In this document: positions 8,767 through 18,265 of the stretch, one piece after another | Numbering within the stretch: position 1 is the first letter of the stretch | Layout of the letters: each line of letters opens with the position of its first letter | Assembly (NCBI GenBank): GCA_029933125.1 | Contig: JAOZOU010000006.1 | Location: forward strand, 141,408 to 205,407 | DNA length: 64,000 nucleotides | Direction of reading: 5' to 3' | From: a bacterium | Lineage (GTDB): Bacteria; Arandabacterota; Arandabacteria; Arandabacterales; Arandabacteraceae | Program-made: the position numbers and the translations under genes | Notes under the pieces: generated by a model | The model's database searches: none | What the model was told of the DNA's origin: nothing | The model's input: the letters and a program-made list of their open reading frames with translations, nothing else

Positions 8767-9615
8767 ATGTACCCTATCAGTGTCATTGTGAGCACATACA
8801 AGCGACTTGACTATCTTGAGAAGGCATTGCTCTCGATCGAGTCCCAATCGATTGTTCCTTCAGAGGTAGTGGTTACTGACGATGGCTCCGGCGAATCCGT
8901 CATTGATTGCCTCAGGTCAATATCACCAAGGTTTGATTTCAGGATAAAACTCGTCATGCAAAAGGACATGGGCTTTCGGCTTGCCCGATGCAAGAACAAT
9001 GGGATTAGACTTGCTACAAATGAATTTCTGGTGTTTTGGGATCAGGATATAGTCGGGACAAAGCGCTATCTTGAGGTGTTTTGGAGTAACTCCCGTCGTG
9101 GGAGATTTGTCGTCTCATATCCCATAAGGCTTAGTCGGGATCAGACAGAATTGATTAGTGAGGAGACAATTCGTCGGGGAACATTTGCCGATCTTTTGAC
9201 CGACGAGCAGATAGCCCAGATTCAAAGGCAATATCGTAAGGACAAATTCTATTACTACATGAGGAAGATATTTCCTCACTCCTACCGGTATCCTAAGCTG
9301 CGGGGAGGTGTCTTCGGCATATTCAAGGATGATATTTTTAGGGTCAATGGTTTTGATGAGCAATATCAGGGATGGGGAAATGAGGACGATGACCTTGGGC
9401 GTCGACTCTATGCGATTGGTATAGCTGGCTATAATCCCTTTTGCGACGAATTTCCACTACACCTTTATCACCCACCCTATCATCAGGATGGCATGAGAGT
9501 GAACCTCGAATATCACCGCAGACGTGAGAAGGAGATTCGCAGGGGCAAGGTTAGACCTGTTTTTGGACTGGACAATCCCTCGGGTGATGATGAGCCTGAG
9601 GTAGTCGAATTTTGA
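8767..9615 (+). CDS. family 2 glycosyltransferase
   Basis: 282 residues. GT-A fold with SVIVSTYKRLDYLEKALLS at the start, VVVTDDGS (~residue 36-43), a DxD-like FWDQDIVG (~95-102) and the C-terminal galactosyltransferase-type LRGGVFGIFKDDIFRVNGFDE followed by GWGNEDDDLGRRL, typical of chondroitin/N-acetylgalactosaminyl-type enzymes. No membrane segment, so probably a cytoplasmic enzyme making a surface glycan. It lies 63 bases after the glycerophosphotransferase in the same direction and is likely part of the same polysaccharide unit. The sugar donor cannot be read from sequence. Confidence 0.85.
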   Translation: MYPISVIVSTYKRLDYLEKALLSIESQSIVPSEVVVTDDGSGESVIDCLRSISPRFDFRIKLVMQKDMGFRLARCKNNGIRLATNEFLVFWDQDIVGTKRYLEVFWSNSRRGRFVVSYPIRLSRDQTELISEETIRRGTFADLLTDEQIAQIQRQYRKDKFYYYMRKIFPHSYRYPKLRGGVFGIFKDDIFRVNGFDEQYQGWGNEDDDLGRRLYAIGIAGYNPFCDEFPLHLYHPPYHQDGMRVNLEYHRRREKEIRRGKVRPVFGLDNPSGDDEPEVVEF

Positions 9616-9649
9616 ACCCTCACTGGCTTGTCTTCAGAGCGTACAGAGT

Positions 9650-12595
9650 TTAGCGGATGATGGCAATCTGGCACTCCAAAACCTGCTCACCAGCCTTTAG
9701 ACGTGCGTAGTAGATGCCCGGTGAGACGTGGGTGCCTGCCATATTTTTCCCATCCCACCTGGCAGAGAACTCCTCACCCGAAGGAAGCATGGTCAAGGTC
9801 TGTATGAGTCTTCCTCGCACGTCATAGATCTCGCATTGAGCTTTGCTGCCTCTATAGCCACTAAGGGAGAGCAGCAGTGGGAGGGGCGCGGGGTTTGGAT
9901 GGGCAGTGAGAAGAGGAACATCCCCGTGGACTGCGACCCCTGAGATTGACAGGCTATAGGCTGGACTCAGCGCGCTTGCCTTGCCGTGAGGATAATCATA
10001 GGCGCGTACACGCCAATAGACGGGACCACCTTCAATCAATCTCTGATCTATGACATGAGCGTTTGACTTGATGTTGGAAATGCGATCGATAAGGCTCTTG
10101 AATTGGCGATCTCTTGCCATCTCAAGCTCATACCATCCACCTTCTCCGCATGTCGAGGTCCATGCAAGGGTGGGTTGAGATTCAATCCATGCCATATCTG
10201 CAGCTTTGGGTGAGCTGGGTGGTGGTGTCATGCACGTAAACTCGTAGCATGCGATATCGCTGATGGAGGTCAGTGAAGCAGATGAACTTGAAGAAAGGCT
10301 GGCTGCAGAGCTGTCGATTGCAACAACAAAGACGAGATGCCTTCCGAGAAGAAGGGGTTGTGTAGTGAGTGTCCACGACACCTCTGTGCCGCTGTCCATC
10401 AAGGTTGCCTCCTGCCATGGGCCACGGAGGTTATCGATCTTGTAAAGGACCTTCATTATGCCATAGGCTCGGGGTGAGCGAAGTGAACTTGCTGTGCCGG
10501 TTAGCGTTGGCGTTCTCGAGGAGGTCGTGTCGCCCGGCAGCGAATCAATTGTAACTATGAGGCGTGGGGTGATTTTGTCTCTGAGCTTTATGACCTCAAC
10601 TGAATTTCTACCGTGGTTGGAGATGTAAAGTTTCTCAAGTACTGGATCATAGGCTATACCGTGGGGTTCCTCCCCGACAGGTATCTTCAAGGCTGATAGG
10701 AAATTGGCATCTATCACAAAAGCATCAGGGTAATCCCAGCTTACCGCATAAACCTTATCAAGGTAGGGATCTACTCTTACACCGAAGAGTCCCTGCTCAC
10801 ATCTAACAGGCCTTCGTGCATATGTATCCCCGTCTATAACAGTGATTTCACCATCAAGGCCACTTGATACATAGATGGTATTGGTATTGAGATTGAGACT
10901 TAAGGCTCTGGGCGTTGTCCCTACAGGCACAACGGTGCGTTCGAGTGTCACACCATCTATCACGGATATGGTCCGCTTATTGCTGTCAACACTGAAGATC
11001 TTGTTGGTTAGGGGATTGACATGAACCTGAGTTGGCCCAGGTCCAACCCTGGGAAACTTGGTGGAAAGCAGAGCTCCATCAACCACCGTGAGAGTCCAGC
11101 TTGTTCGATTGGGGATGTAGATCTTGTTTGTTTCAAGATTGATGGCAACATCGCATGGATATGCGCCCGTACGGACAAGGGTTGTATCAAGCGTCTTGGT
11201 GTCGATTATCGTCATGTCACGAGAATATCTGTTGGCTGTATAGACCTTGCCGGTGTTTGTGTTGAGCTCTATGCCATGGGCATAGCTCCCTATCGGCACT
11301 GTCAGCGTATCCCCATCGGGGTGTTTAATTGTGACTTTGTTCGCCCAGGCACAAAGGATGTAGACATCATCCGCGATTGGATCAACTATCAAACAGTTAG
11401 GCCCATCAGCCACCTTGAAGTTTGAAACTCCGTTCGTGTAGCCATCTATTACAGTAACGTTGGCGGTGTACCAGTTGGGGGTATAGACCTTGTGAGTCTC
11501 CATGTTAATCACCACAGGACCTGGTCCTCCACCAGCAGCAACTCTCGTGCCTGAATAATTCGCTGCCTCGAGAACACTTACCCTACTGGGTGCTGATGTT
11601 AAGACATAGGCTTTGTTTGTTATGGGATTCAGGATTAGATCCGAAGGTGTGCCAGAGACAGCCACTATGGCCGTATCGCCAGCTGAATTGACTTCGATTA
11701 CATGGCCGGGTGAAGGTAGGCTGACAAATGCTCTGTCTGAAAGTGCGTCGATGGAGAGATGATCAGGTGTAGCATGCAGGGCGATCTCAAGGGTTTCAAA
11801 GGAGTTGGTATTCACGATGCATAAAGCGTTGGAAGTGGTTGCGACAAAGAGGTGATGGGTTTCAGGATTGAGTGCAAGGTGAACAGCATTTCCACAAATT
11901 GGTGTGCTCACCAGGGAGTCACTATCGATTGCCAGCACCTTAAGAGAGTCACTGTCGAGAGCTATGTAAAGTTTGCCTTCGACAGGATCTATCTCGAGGG
12001 AATGGGGATCAGGTCCAACAGCATAATAGGTCGTATCGAGAGTTGATGGGCAGAAGCTAAGGAGAAGATCAGCATCACCTAGCGAGGCAAAGATTGTGCC
12101 CCGTTTAGGATCAACGGCGATTGCAGAAGGTGAGCCAGGGCATTTCAGGGTATCAGTGATAGCTCCACTTTGGATCGAGTAGATTGCACTATCGCCATCA
12201 CACGCCACATAGGCAGCTCCTCTCACCCCATCAACGGCTATCGCTACAGGCGATTGGCCAACGCTTACAAGTGAAGTATCACGCGAGTCCGTATTGAGTA
12301 TAGTAACGAGAGAGGACGGGTGAGCAAGATAGAGAAGGCGGCTTGCCGGATCGATTCCCATAGCGCAAGCCGGAGCAATCATAGGGATAATCTCGAGGTG
12401 TGATGTTGCCTCCTCGATGTAGGCAAGATCGGCGCTAGAAAGCGATATCCAAAAACCCCTTGAAATAGGATCCAGAAGGATAGCCTGAGGGTTTGATGGA
12501 AGATCTATATCGCCGCAGTGCCACATAGTAAAGGCAGGTGGGGTGAGTGCAAGAACAAGAGCGATAGCAACTGCTACCAGGCTGAGATGCTTCAA
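9650..12595 (-). CDS. large secreted YVTN beta-propeller protein with C-terminal sorting domain
   Basis: 981 residues from a TTG start behind GGAAGGTG. A signal peptide (to ~residue 23) is followed by some fourteen YVTN/NHL-type repeats (~25-680) with recurring units such as I-x-V-x-P-x-T-x-K-x-Y and V-x-V-I-D-G, enough for two seven-bladed propellers. An Ig-like region (~685-780), a fibronectin-like region (~790-890) and a terminal Ig-like domain follow. The last part contains HPNPAPLPLLLSL, IYDVRGRLIQTL and SPGIYYARL, the FlgD/Por-type sorting pattern. The protein is exported and probably surface-bound; ligand unknown. It is convergent with the glycosyltransferase gene. Confidence 0.88.
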   Translation of the reverse strand: MKHLSLVAVAIALVLALTPPAFTMWHCGDIDLPSNPQAILLDPISRGFWISLSSADLAYIEEATSHLEIIPMIAPACAMGIDPASRLLYLAHPSSLVTILNTDSRDTSLVSVGQSPVAIAVDGVRGAAYVACDGDSAIYSIQSGAITDTLKCPGSPSAIAVDPKRGTIFASLGDADLLLSFCPSTLDTTYYAVGPDPHSLEIDPVEGKLYIALDSDSLKVLAIDSDSLVSTPICGNAVHLALNPETHHLFVATTSNALCIVNTNSFETLEIALHATPDHLSIDALSDRAFVSLPSPGHVIEVNSAGDTAIVAVSGTPSDLILNPITNKAYVLTSAPSRVSVLEAANYSGTRVAAGGGPGPVVINMETHKVYTPNWYTANVTVIDGYTNGVSNFKVADGPNCLIVDPIADDVYILCAWANKVTIKHPDGDTLTVPIGSYAHGIELNTNTGKVYTANRYSRDMTIIDTKTLDTTLVRTGAYPCDVAINLETNKIYIPNRTSWTLTVVDGALLSTKFPRVGPGPTQVHVNPLTNKIFSVDSNKRTISVIDGVTLERTVVPVGTTPRALSLNLNTNTIYVSSGLDGEITVIDGDTYARRPVRCEQGLFGVRVDPYLDKVYAVSWDYPDAFVIDANFLSALKIPVGEEPHGIAYDPVLEKLYISNHGRNSVEVIKLRDKITPRLIVTIDSLPGDTTSSRTPTLTGTASSLRSPRAYGIMKVLYKIDNLRGPWQEATLMDSGTEVSWTLTTQPLLLGRHLVFVVAIDSSAASLSSSSSASLTSISDIACYEFTCMTPPPSSPKAADMAWIESQPTLAWTSTCGEGGWYELEMARDRQFKSLIDRISNIKSNAHVIDQRLIEGGPVYWRVRAYDYPHGKASALSPAYSLSISGVAVHGDVPLLTAHPNPAPLPLLLSLSGYRGSKAQCEIYDVRGRLIQTLTMLPSGEEFSARWDGKNMAGTHVSPGIYYARLKAGEQVLECQIAIIR

Positions 12596-12611
12596 TTAGT
12601 CACCTTCCAAC

Positions 12612-12644
12612 AAAAACTGCCGGTGAGTCGGCACAACTCCCGGC
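12612..12644 (-). terminator. hairpin plus T-run in the leader of the propeller gene
   Basis: On the minus strand GCCGG-GAGT (12644-12636), loop TGTGCCG, ACTC-A-CCGGC (12628-12619) forms a 9-bp stem with one bulged A, followed by AGTTTTTG. It lies between the promoter at 12659-12687 and the start at 12595, so it reads as an intrinsic terminator or attenuator inside the 5' leader, not at a gene end. Confidence 0.5.
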
Positions 12645-12658
12645 TTCCAACACATATG

Positions 12659-12687
12659 ATTTTACCACGCTAAAGCCCTTGAGTCAA
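12659..12687 (-). promoter_or_regulatory. sigma-70 promoter of the propeller gene
   Basis: On the minus strand TTGACT (12687-12682), 17-base spacer, TAAAAT (12664-12659). Transcription should start near 12652, leaving a leader of about 57 bases that contains a hairpin followed by five Ts. Confidence 0.7.
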
Positions 12688-12712
12688 CTCGATCAGACAG
12701 GTGTGACGGGGA

Positions 12713-13495
12713 TTATGGGTGGGGACTCAAAGGATTGGTTCCTTCGGGATTGAGCTTCTCCAATATGGTCAGCCCGCTACAATTGGCATAATGTCTAATT
12801 AGCCAGCCATTGACTAAGTCAGTGAAGTTTGCCCTCTCATTGAATCTGCGGTTGAAAAAGCACTCGAGAGCCCTGATCACACCGCGCTTGTTGTTCCAGC
12901 CCAGACCCATCGAGCCATCCTTGCGAAAGAAAATCGTCCTGAGATTTGTGTCGTGGAAAAACACCTTCGCCTTCTTTGAAAGGTAGGGAAACCAGTGCTC
13001 TATTTCAGACAGGGTGTGCTCGAATAAGTGGCTGGTATCGATGAAGAGAATGTCGATGCTGGGATCTATTCCCCTGTCTTCACACCACCTCGGGAAAGCT
13101 CTGGCAAATTCTACGTCATCGCTCTTGACAAATGTCCAATTCTCGTAGGAAGAGGCTTTTGAGCAGTCATTAATGTCAACACTGATAAGCTTTGCATCAC
13201 AGAGTCTTGCTACTCGCTCAAATACAAAGGTTGATTCGCCGCCTCTTACACCCAATTCAACTATGAGGTCGGGATTAAATATGAGAGATTCGATGAAAAT
13301 TACCTCGAGGTGATCACTGATCCCTGAACGCTTAAGAGCCCTTTGCCTTATCTCATCAAGCTCACGGAATCCGGATGGGAAAAACCTTCTCTTGACGGGA
13401 ATCGAAACAAAGAGATTGTAAAGCTCGGTCAGGAGAAAAAATCCTCCTCTTAAAGGATTCCTGATGGCTTTTTTGATATCAGACTCTTTTGGCAA
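12713..13495 (-). CDS. class I methyltransferase / cephalosporin-hydroxylase-like protein
   Basis: 260 residues. A Rossmann-type SAM-binding core is visible: LIVELGVRGGEST (~residue 95-107, motif I), LISVDINDCS (~125-134) and the acidic DILFIDTSHLFEHT (~165-178) with a following FHDTNL. This arrangement occurs in the Methyltransf_24 and cephalosporin hydroxylase families, often found in glycan and antibiotic clusters. The substrate is unknown. The ATG at 13495 follows a run of Gs (GGGGGGAAGC on the minus strand) that can act as ribosome-binding site. It ends 118 bases before the propeller gene's start, which has its own promoter. Confidence 0.72.
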   Translation of the reverse strand: MPKESDIKKAIRNPLRGGFFLLTELYNLFVSIPVKRRFFPSGFRELDEIRQRALKRSGISDHLEVIFIESLIFNPDLIVELGVRGGESTFVFERVARLCDAKLISVDINDCSKASSYENWTFVKSDDVEFARAFPRWCEDRGIDPSIDILFIDTSHLFEHTLSEIEHWFPYLSKKAKVFFHDTNLRTIFFRKDGSMGLGWNNKRGVIRALECFFNRRFNERANFTDLVNGWLIRHYANCSGLTILEKLNPEGTNPLSPHP

Positions 13496-13801
13496 TTGCT
13501 TCCCCCCCCATTGTTTCGTTGGAGATCTTATCGCCTGCCTTCGTCATCCCGACGATCTCAATCTCTTGAGGTCCTGCCTCCGATTATAAGAAATTCGCGA
13601 AGATTGTTCCATATTTTGATTTCCCACCACTGAAGTTGTGTTCGAATGATCGTTGATTGTAGATGCTTCTAGATTTGCTTGGTGAGAATCCGCCTTCTGC
13701 GCGCTATGACATGCACCTAACAATCTTTGGAGTGGAAGATCCAGAGCCAAGGTGATATAAGCGACAAAGGTGCACTATGAGGGAATACTTGAAAGGAGAA
13801 A
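13496..13801. other. intergenic region between divergent genes
   Basis: 306 bases with no supported gene on either strand. Near its right end a TATAAG (13754-13759) and the ribosome-binding site GAAAGGAGA (13792-13800) serve the esterase gene; I could not find a good -35. No RNA gene recognised. Confidence 0.4.
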
Positions 13802-15031
13802 ATGATGCGATCGCCTGATCTTATGTGGAGCGTGTTTGTTTTGATCTTTGCTGCCTTCCTGTTGCTCTCCTTCGCCTTTGCTAGTACGGGTGAGAACAAG
13901 CATTGGGGAGGCGAGTTGGTAAAGTCACCCAAGATAGAGGCACTTAGGGCAAGGATATCAAAGGCAGATCCCGAAAGAATCGAGAGCATTCTGGATGAGT
14001 TTGTAAGCGAGAACAAAGGAAAGTTTCCTCTGATAGAGGATAATCTTGTGACATTTGTCTATCGTGGAAGGGTTGGACTCAAAGCTACCGTTCCCTCAGA
14101 TCTCAATCGCTGGGACGTCAAGGCTCACATTATGAAGCGACTGGATGAGACAGATCTTTATTACTTGACTTTAACTCTCCCAAGGGATGCCCGGATCGAT
14201 TACAAATTCTACGTTGACAATCTTTGGATGCTTGATCCTCTCAATCCGCAAACAGTGCTAGGTGGATTCGGTCCCAATTCAGCGTTTGCCATGCCAGGTT
14301 ATGTGCCGCCATCCGAGATCGAATATGTAGATTCCATACCTCATGGTAAAGTCACAGAGTACGATTTCACCAGCAATATCCTCAATAACACACGCAAGAT
14401 TCACATCTATCTTCCTCCGGGATATGATTCAGCGGGTGAACATCGCTATCCGGTCGTTTTCGTCCAGGACGGTGGCGAATACATAATGCTCGCCTCGATG
14501 ACCAATGTTCTCGACAATCTTATATTTGCCAAACGCATTCCTCCGGCAATTGGCATCTTCATCGATCCGGTAGATCGTAACTATGAATACTACGCCAATC
14601 CGAAATACGAACGCATGCTCATTGAGGAGTTGATACCTTTTGTACGAAAGAATTATGCCATTGCATCTCGGCCTCGCGAAACTGCGATAATGGGGGTCTC
14701 ACTGGGGGGAGCAATCTCACTGATGATTGCTCTCGACCATCCTGAGATATTCGGAAACTGTGGGTCCCAATCCGGTGCTTTTGGCATTGATGATGGAAAG
14801 CTCTATGATCTCGTCATGAAGCAGCCACTTAAGCGCGTTGCTTTCTATCTGGATTGCGGTAGATTTGGTGATCTACTCGAAGATAATCAGAAAATGGTGC
14901 ATCTGCTCAAAACGAAAGGCTATGCTCTTGAGTACAAGGAGTTCAACGAAGGTCACAGCTGGGGAAATTGGCGAGCTCACATAGATGATATGCTTGTTTT
15001 CTTCTGGGGAAAGGAAGGTGAGGGTCAATGA
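13802..15031 (+). CDS. secreted esterase with N-terminal CBM48-like domain (Fes/EstD-like)
   Basis: 409 residues with a signal peptide (hydrophobic SVFVLIFAAFLLLSFAFAS). Residues ~60-150 resemble the early-set domain of enterochelin esterases (VTFVYRGRVG, YYLTLTLPRDARIDYKFYVDN). Residues ~180-405 are an alpha/beta hydrolase: RKIHIYLPPGYD, nucleophile elbow GVSLGGA (Ser ~299), acid FYLDCGRFGD and base GHSWGNWR (His ~383). Family members cleave esters of sugars, siderophores or feruloyl groups; the substrate is not evident. The stop overlaps the start of the DUF1028 gene by four bases, so the two are co-translated. Confidence 0.85.
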   Translation: MMRSPDLMWSVFVLIFAAFLLLSFAFASTGENKHWGGELVKSPKIEALRARISKADPERIESILDEFVSENKGKFPLIEDNLVTFVYRGRVGLKATVPSDLNRWDVKAHIMKRLDETDLYYLTLTLPRDARIDYKFYVDNLWMLDPLNPQTVLGGFGPNSAFAMPGYVPPSEIEYVDSIPHGKVTEYDFTSNILNNTRKIHIYLPPGYDSAGEHRYPVVFVQDGGEYIMLASMTNVLDNLIFAKRIPPAIGIFIDPVDRNYEYYANPKYERMLIEELIPFVRKNYAIASRPRETAIMGVSLGGAISLMIALDHPEIFGNCGSQSGAFGIDDGKLYDLVMKQPLKRVAFYLDCGRFGDLLEDNQKMVHLLKTKGYALEYKEFNEGHSWGNWRAHIDDMLVFFWGKEGEGQ

Positions 15032-16005
15032 TAAAGTGGCTCCTAATTACGGCGCTCTTATGGGGAGCTCTTAGTACACCTGCACTTGCTACATCGAGAG
15101 CGAGAGAGGTTGCTACCTTCTCGATTGTAGGATTTGATCCAGCCACTGGAGAGCTTGGGGTGGCAGTCGCATCGAAATTCCTAGCAGTAGGTGCAGTTGT
15201 CCCCTGGGCAAGAGCTGGGGTTGGGGCAATTGCAACTCAGGCATATGCGAATACCACCTATGGACCTGAGGGGCTTAGACTTCTTGAAACTGGTCTCAGT
15301 GCCCATGAAGTCATCGATAGCCTAACAGCCAGGGATGCTGATCGTGAGCGTCGCCAGGTTGGGATCGTTGATGCCCATGGCAATTCTGCAACATTTACTG
15401 GTAAAGAGTGCATTGCCTGGGCGGGGGGAAGAGCTGGGAAGCATTATGCATGCCAGGGCAACATCCTTGTGAGCGAAGCGACTGTCAACGCGATGGCCGA
15501 GACCTTCGAGGACACCGAAGGCGAACTTGCTATCCGTCTGCTTAAGGCTCTTAAAGCTGGTGAGGAAGCTGGGGGTGATTCGCGGGGAAAGCAGTCGGCA
15601 GCACTTCTTGTCGTTAAAGAAGGCGGCGGCTATCTTGGTCTTAACGATCGTTACATTGATCTTAGGGTTGATGACAACCCTGAGCCAATCGATGAACTCG
15701 GAAGACTGCTTAACATACAGCTGTCGTATTCGGCTCTCTTTAAGGCATCATCCCTCAGGGAGAAAGGGGATCTCCAGGGAGCTCTGGATCAAGCCAAAAA
15801 GGCAGTGGAAATAAACCCGGATCTGCCTGAGGCACTCTACGATCTTGCCTGCTATTATTCTTTGAGTGGTCAGAAGCAAGAAGCCCTCAGGGCACTTAAG
15901 CGAGCTATCGAGCTTGCTCCTCGGTTTAAGCAAATGGCAAAGGAGGATCCTGATCTTGAACCCCTGAAGGAGAACGTAGAATTCAAGGGAATTATATCAC
16001 AATAG
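15028..16005 (+). CDS. DUF1028 family protein with C-terminal TPR repeats
   Basis: 325 residues. Signal peptide to about residue 22, then the DUF1028 (putative Ntn-hydrolase) domain: ATFSIVGFDPATGELGVAVASK, AVVPWARAGVGAIATQA, GPEGLRLLE, and the late YIDLRVDD. A C-terminal segment (~240-325) holds TPR-type helices (ALDQAKKAVEINPDLPEALYDLA and a second repeat). DUF1028 proteins are widespread, function unproven, and often linked to peptidase-like activity. The export signal and coupling to an esterase suggest a periplasmic role. Confidence 0.85.
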   Translation: MIKWLLITALLWGALSTPALATSRAREVATFSIVGFDPATGELGVAVASKFLAVGAVVPWARAGVGAIATQAYANTTYGPEGLRLLETGLSAHEVIDSLTARDADRERRQVGIVDAHGNSATFTGKECIAWAGGRAGKHYACQGNILVSEATVNAMAETFEDTEGELAIRLLKALKAGEEAGGDSRGKQSAALLVVKEGGGYLGLNDRYIDLRVDDNPEPIDELGRLLNIQLSYSALFKASSLREKGDLQGALDQAKKAVEINPDLPEALYDLACYYSLSGQKQEALRALKRAIELAPRFKQMAKEDPDLEPLKENVEFKGIISQ

Positions 16006-16463
16006 ACTTTGGAGCCTAGGCAATATTCTCATGAGAAGGGGTATATTTGCTAGGAGGTTCTGATTTCGAGAGTTCTCCCTGTCGCAAACATTGCTTCGTT
16101 TGCACCAACTGAAAGACGCAAATCCAAAAGTAGATGCAAAGGCTGATTTCTAAGATACCTTATCTTGATAGGTAACTTTAGTTGATGTGCTCGAAAGCCG
16201 ATTGGCCACGTCCGAGTGCCCTCCTCAGCGAGCCATGCCAACTCATCATTCCGCCACATCTAGAAAGCCAAGGCTCAGCAACTGGTGTCTTTTAGAGAAT
16301 TGTTTTCAAGTGCCTTTTGAGAACCGCATCGCCATTCACGCATCTAAAACAACAAGGGGACAGGAGAATACCTGGTAGCAATTACTTTAGAAGATCATTC
16401 ATCCATGCCTTGATCTTCTTGATCATGACCACAATTGCCACCCCTAAAGGAGCTGGAAGCAGT
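16006..16463. other. intergenic region upstream of the yyaL-like pseudogene
   Basis: No supported gene. The frame of the following gene is open back to 16317, and part of it ([19 protein letters not shown]) looks like a signal peptide, so the true start could lie upstream of 16464, for example at 16407 or 16425. No promoter or RNA recognised. Confidence 0.35.
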
Positions 16464-18202
16464 ATGAAGGATGAGCGAGGATCGGGTAACAGATTGAAGG
16501 ATTCTAAGAGCCCATATCTGCTTCAGCATGCAGACAATCCGGTTGATTGGTATCCATGGGGAGATGAGGCATTCGAGAAGGCAAAACGCGAAGACAAACC
16601 CATATTTCTTTCCATTGGCTATTCCACATGCCACTGGTGTCATGTTATGGAACATGAATCGTTCGAGGACAGGGAGGTAGCAAGGCTGCTCAACGCTACT
16701 TTTGTTTGCATAAAGGTTGACCGAGAGGAACGGCCTGACATTGATGAGATCTATATGTCGGTTTGCCAAATGATGACCGGGCGTGGAGGATGGCCGCTTA
16801 CTATAATCATGACGCCAGAGAAACAGCCCTTTTTCGCAGCCACCTATATCCCTCGCGAATCCCGCTATGGCATGACGGGTTTGCTTGAACTCATTCCCAG
16901 GATCAGGCAACTCTGGGAGAACCGGCGTCATGAAGTTGAGTCCGCTGCAAAACAGATAACGGTAGCACTAAGCGAAGTCAAGCAAACCACCTCAGATCAG
17001 GGGCTCAACGAGGGTATGCTCAAGGCGGCATATGAAGCGCTTGCCACAAGATTTGACAAGCGGAATGGTGGTTTTGGTGGGGCACCCAAGTTTCCCTCTC
17101 CAACTAACCTTGCGTTTCTTCTCAGGTATTGGAGAAGATACGCTGATCCCAAGGCACTGGAGATGGTTGAGAAGACTTTGAGAACCATGCGGCTTGGAGG
17201 GATTTACGACCATGTAGGTTTTGGCTTTCATCGCTATAGCACGGATGCCGAATGGCGAATCCCCCACTTTGAGAAGATGCTCTATGATCAGGCTCTGCTT
17301 CTTATTGCATACAGTGAAGCCTACCAGGCAACCCATAAGCCTTTCTATGCACAGACAGCTCGGGAAATTGCAACCTACGTCTTGCGTGATCTCAAGGCAC
17401 CTTGCGGTGGTTTCTATTCGGCTGAAGATGCCGACAGTGAGGGCGAGGAGGGCAAGTTCTATACATGGATGATTTCAGAACTTGAGAAGCCTCTTGGCAA
17501 AGCCGATGCTCGACGAGTTGCCAAGATATTCAATTGCTCAGAGCATGGTAACTTTACCGAGCAAGCGGGCGCATCCCCAAGGAATGTACTTTACCGCGGC
17601 CCGGGTGAAAACGGCGCATTGGGGATTGATGAGAAGGAGTTGGCAGCCTACATAGAAAAGGTGAGGCAGAAGATGTTTGCCGTGAAGGCACTTGGAGCAA
17701 GACCGCTCCGTGACGAGAAAATTCTCACAGATTGGAATGGGCTTATGATTGTTGCACTTGCTAAGTCGGGAGCAATCCTCGGCGAATCCACTTACATTGA
17801 GGCAGCAAGGCAAGCTGCCTCTTTTATCCTGGATGAAATGGTAATGGATGATGGAAGGCTTCTCCATCGTTACTATGATGGCGACAAAGCCATTGATGGT
17901 TATATTCAAGTTTTGATATGGCGTTGGGTCCAGCCTACGAGGTTGTGGTTGTTGGTAGGCGGAATTCCGAGGATTCACAAGAGATATTGAACATCTTAAG
18001 AAGCGAATTTCTACCCAACAAAGTGGTCCTATTTGTTGAAAGTTCAGATCTGGCTTCTACAACGGGTATCCTCCCCGATTTTGTAAAAGATTACACAATG
18101 ATCAATGACAAAGCGACAGTATATGTCTGTGAGAATTTCTCATGCCAGCAACCCACAAACGATGTAAAGAAGGTGCTCGATCTGCTGGCAATATCGCGCT
18201 GA
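16464..18202 (+). pseudogene. YyaL/SPATA20-type thioredoxin-domain protein with internal deletion and frameshift
   Basis: The N-terminal half (16464-~17908) is a textbook Yya[67 protein letters not shown], then six-hairpin glycosidase-like helices to about IDGY. The frame then shifts to unrelated residues and stops at 17990. The true C-terminus ([29 protein letters not shown]) resumes in another frame at ~17912 and ends at 18202. Full-length relatives have roughly 120 more residues between these points (the DDYAF...SGN segment), so sequence has been lost together with the frame. Either a genuine pseudogene or an assembly misjoin. Confidence 0.85.
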
Positions 18203-18265
18203 GCCATCACATCCTTTGGCTACTCTAGTAGACTGGAGCATTTAAGTTTGTTAGGGTTTTAGCAT

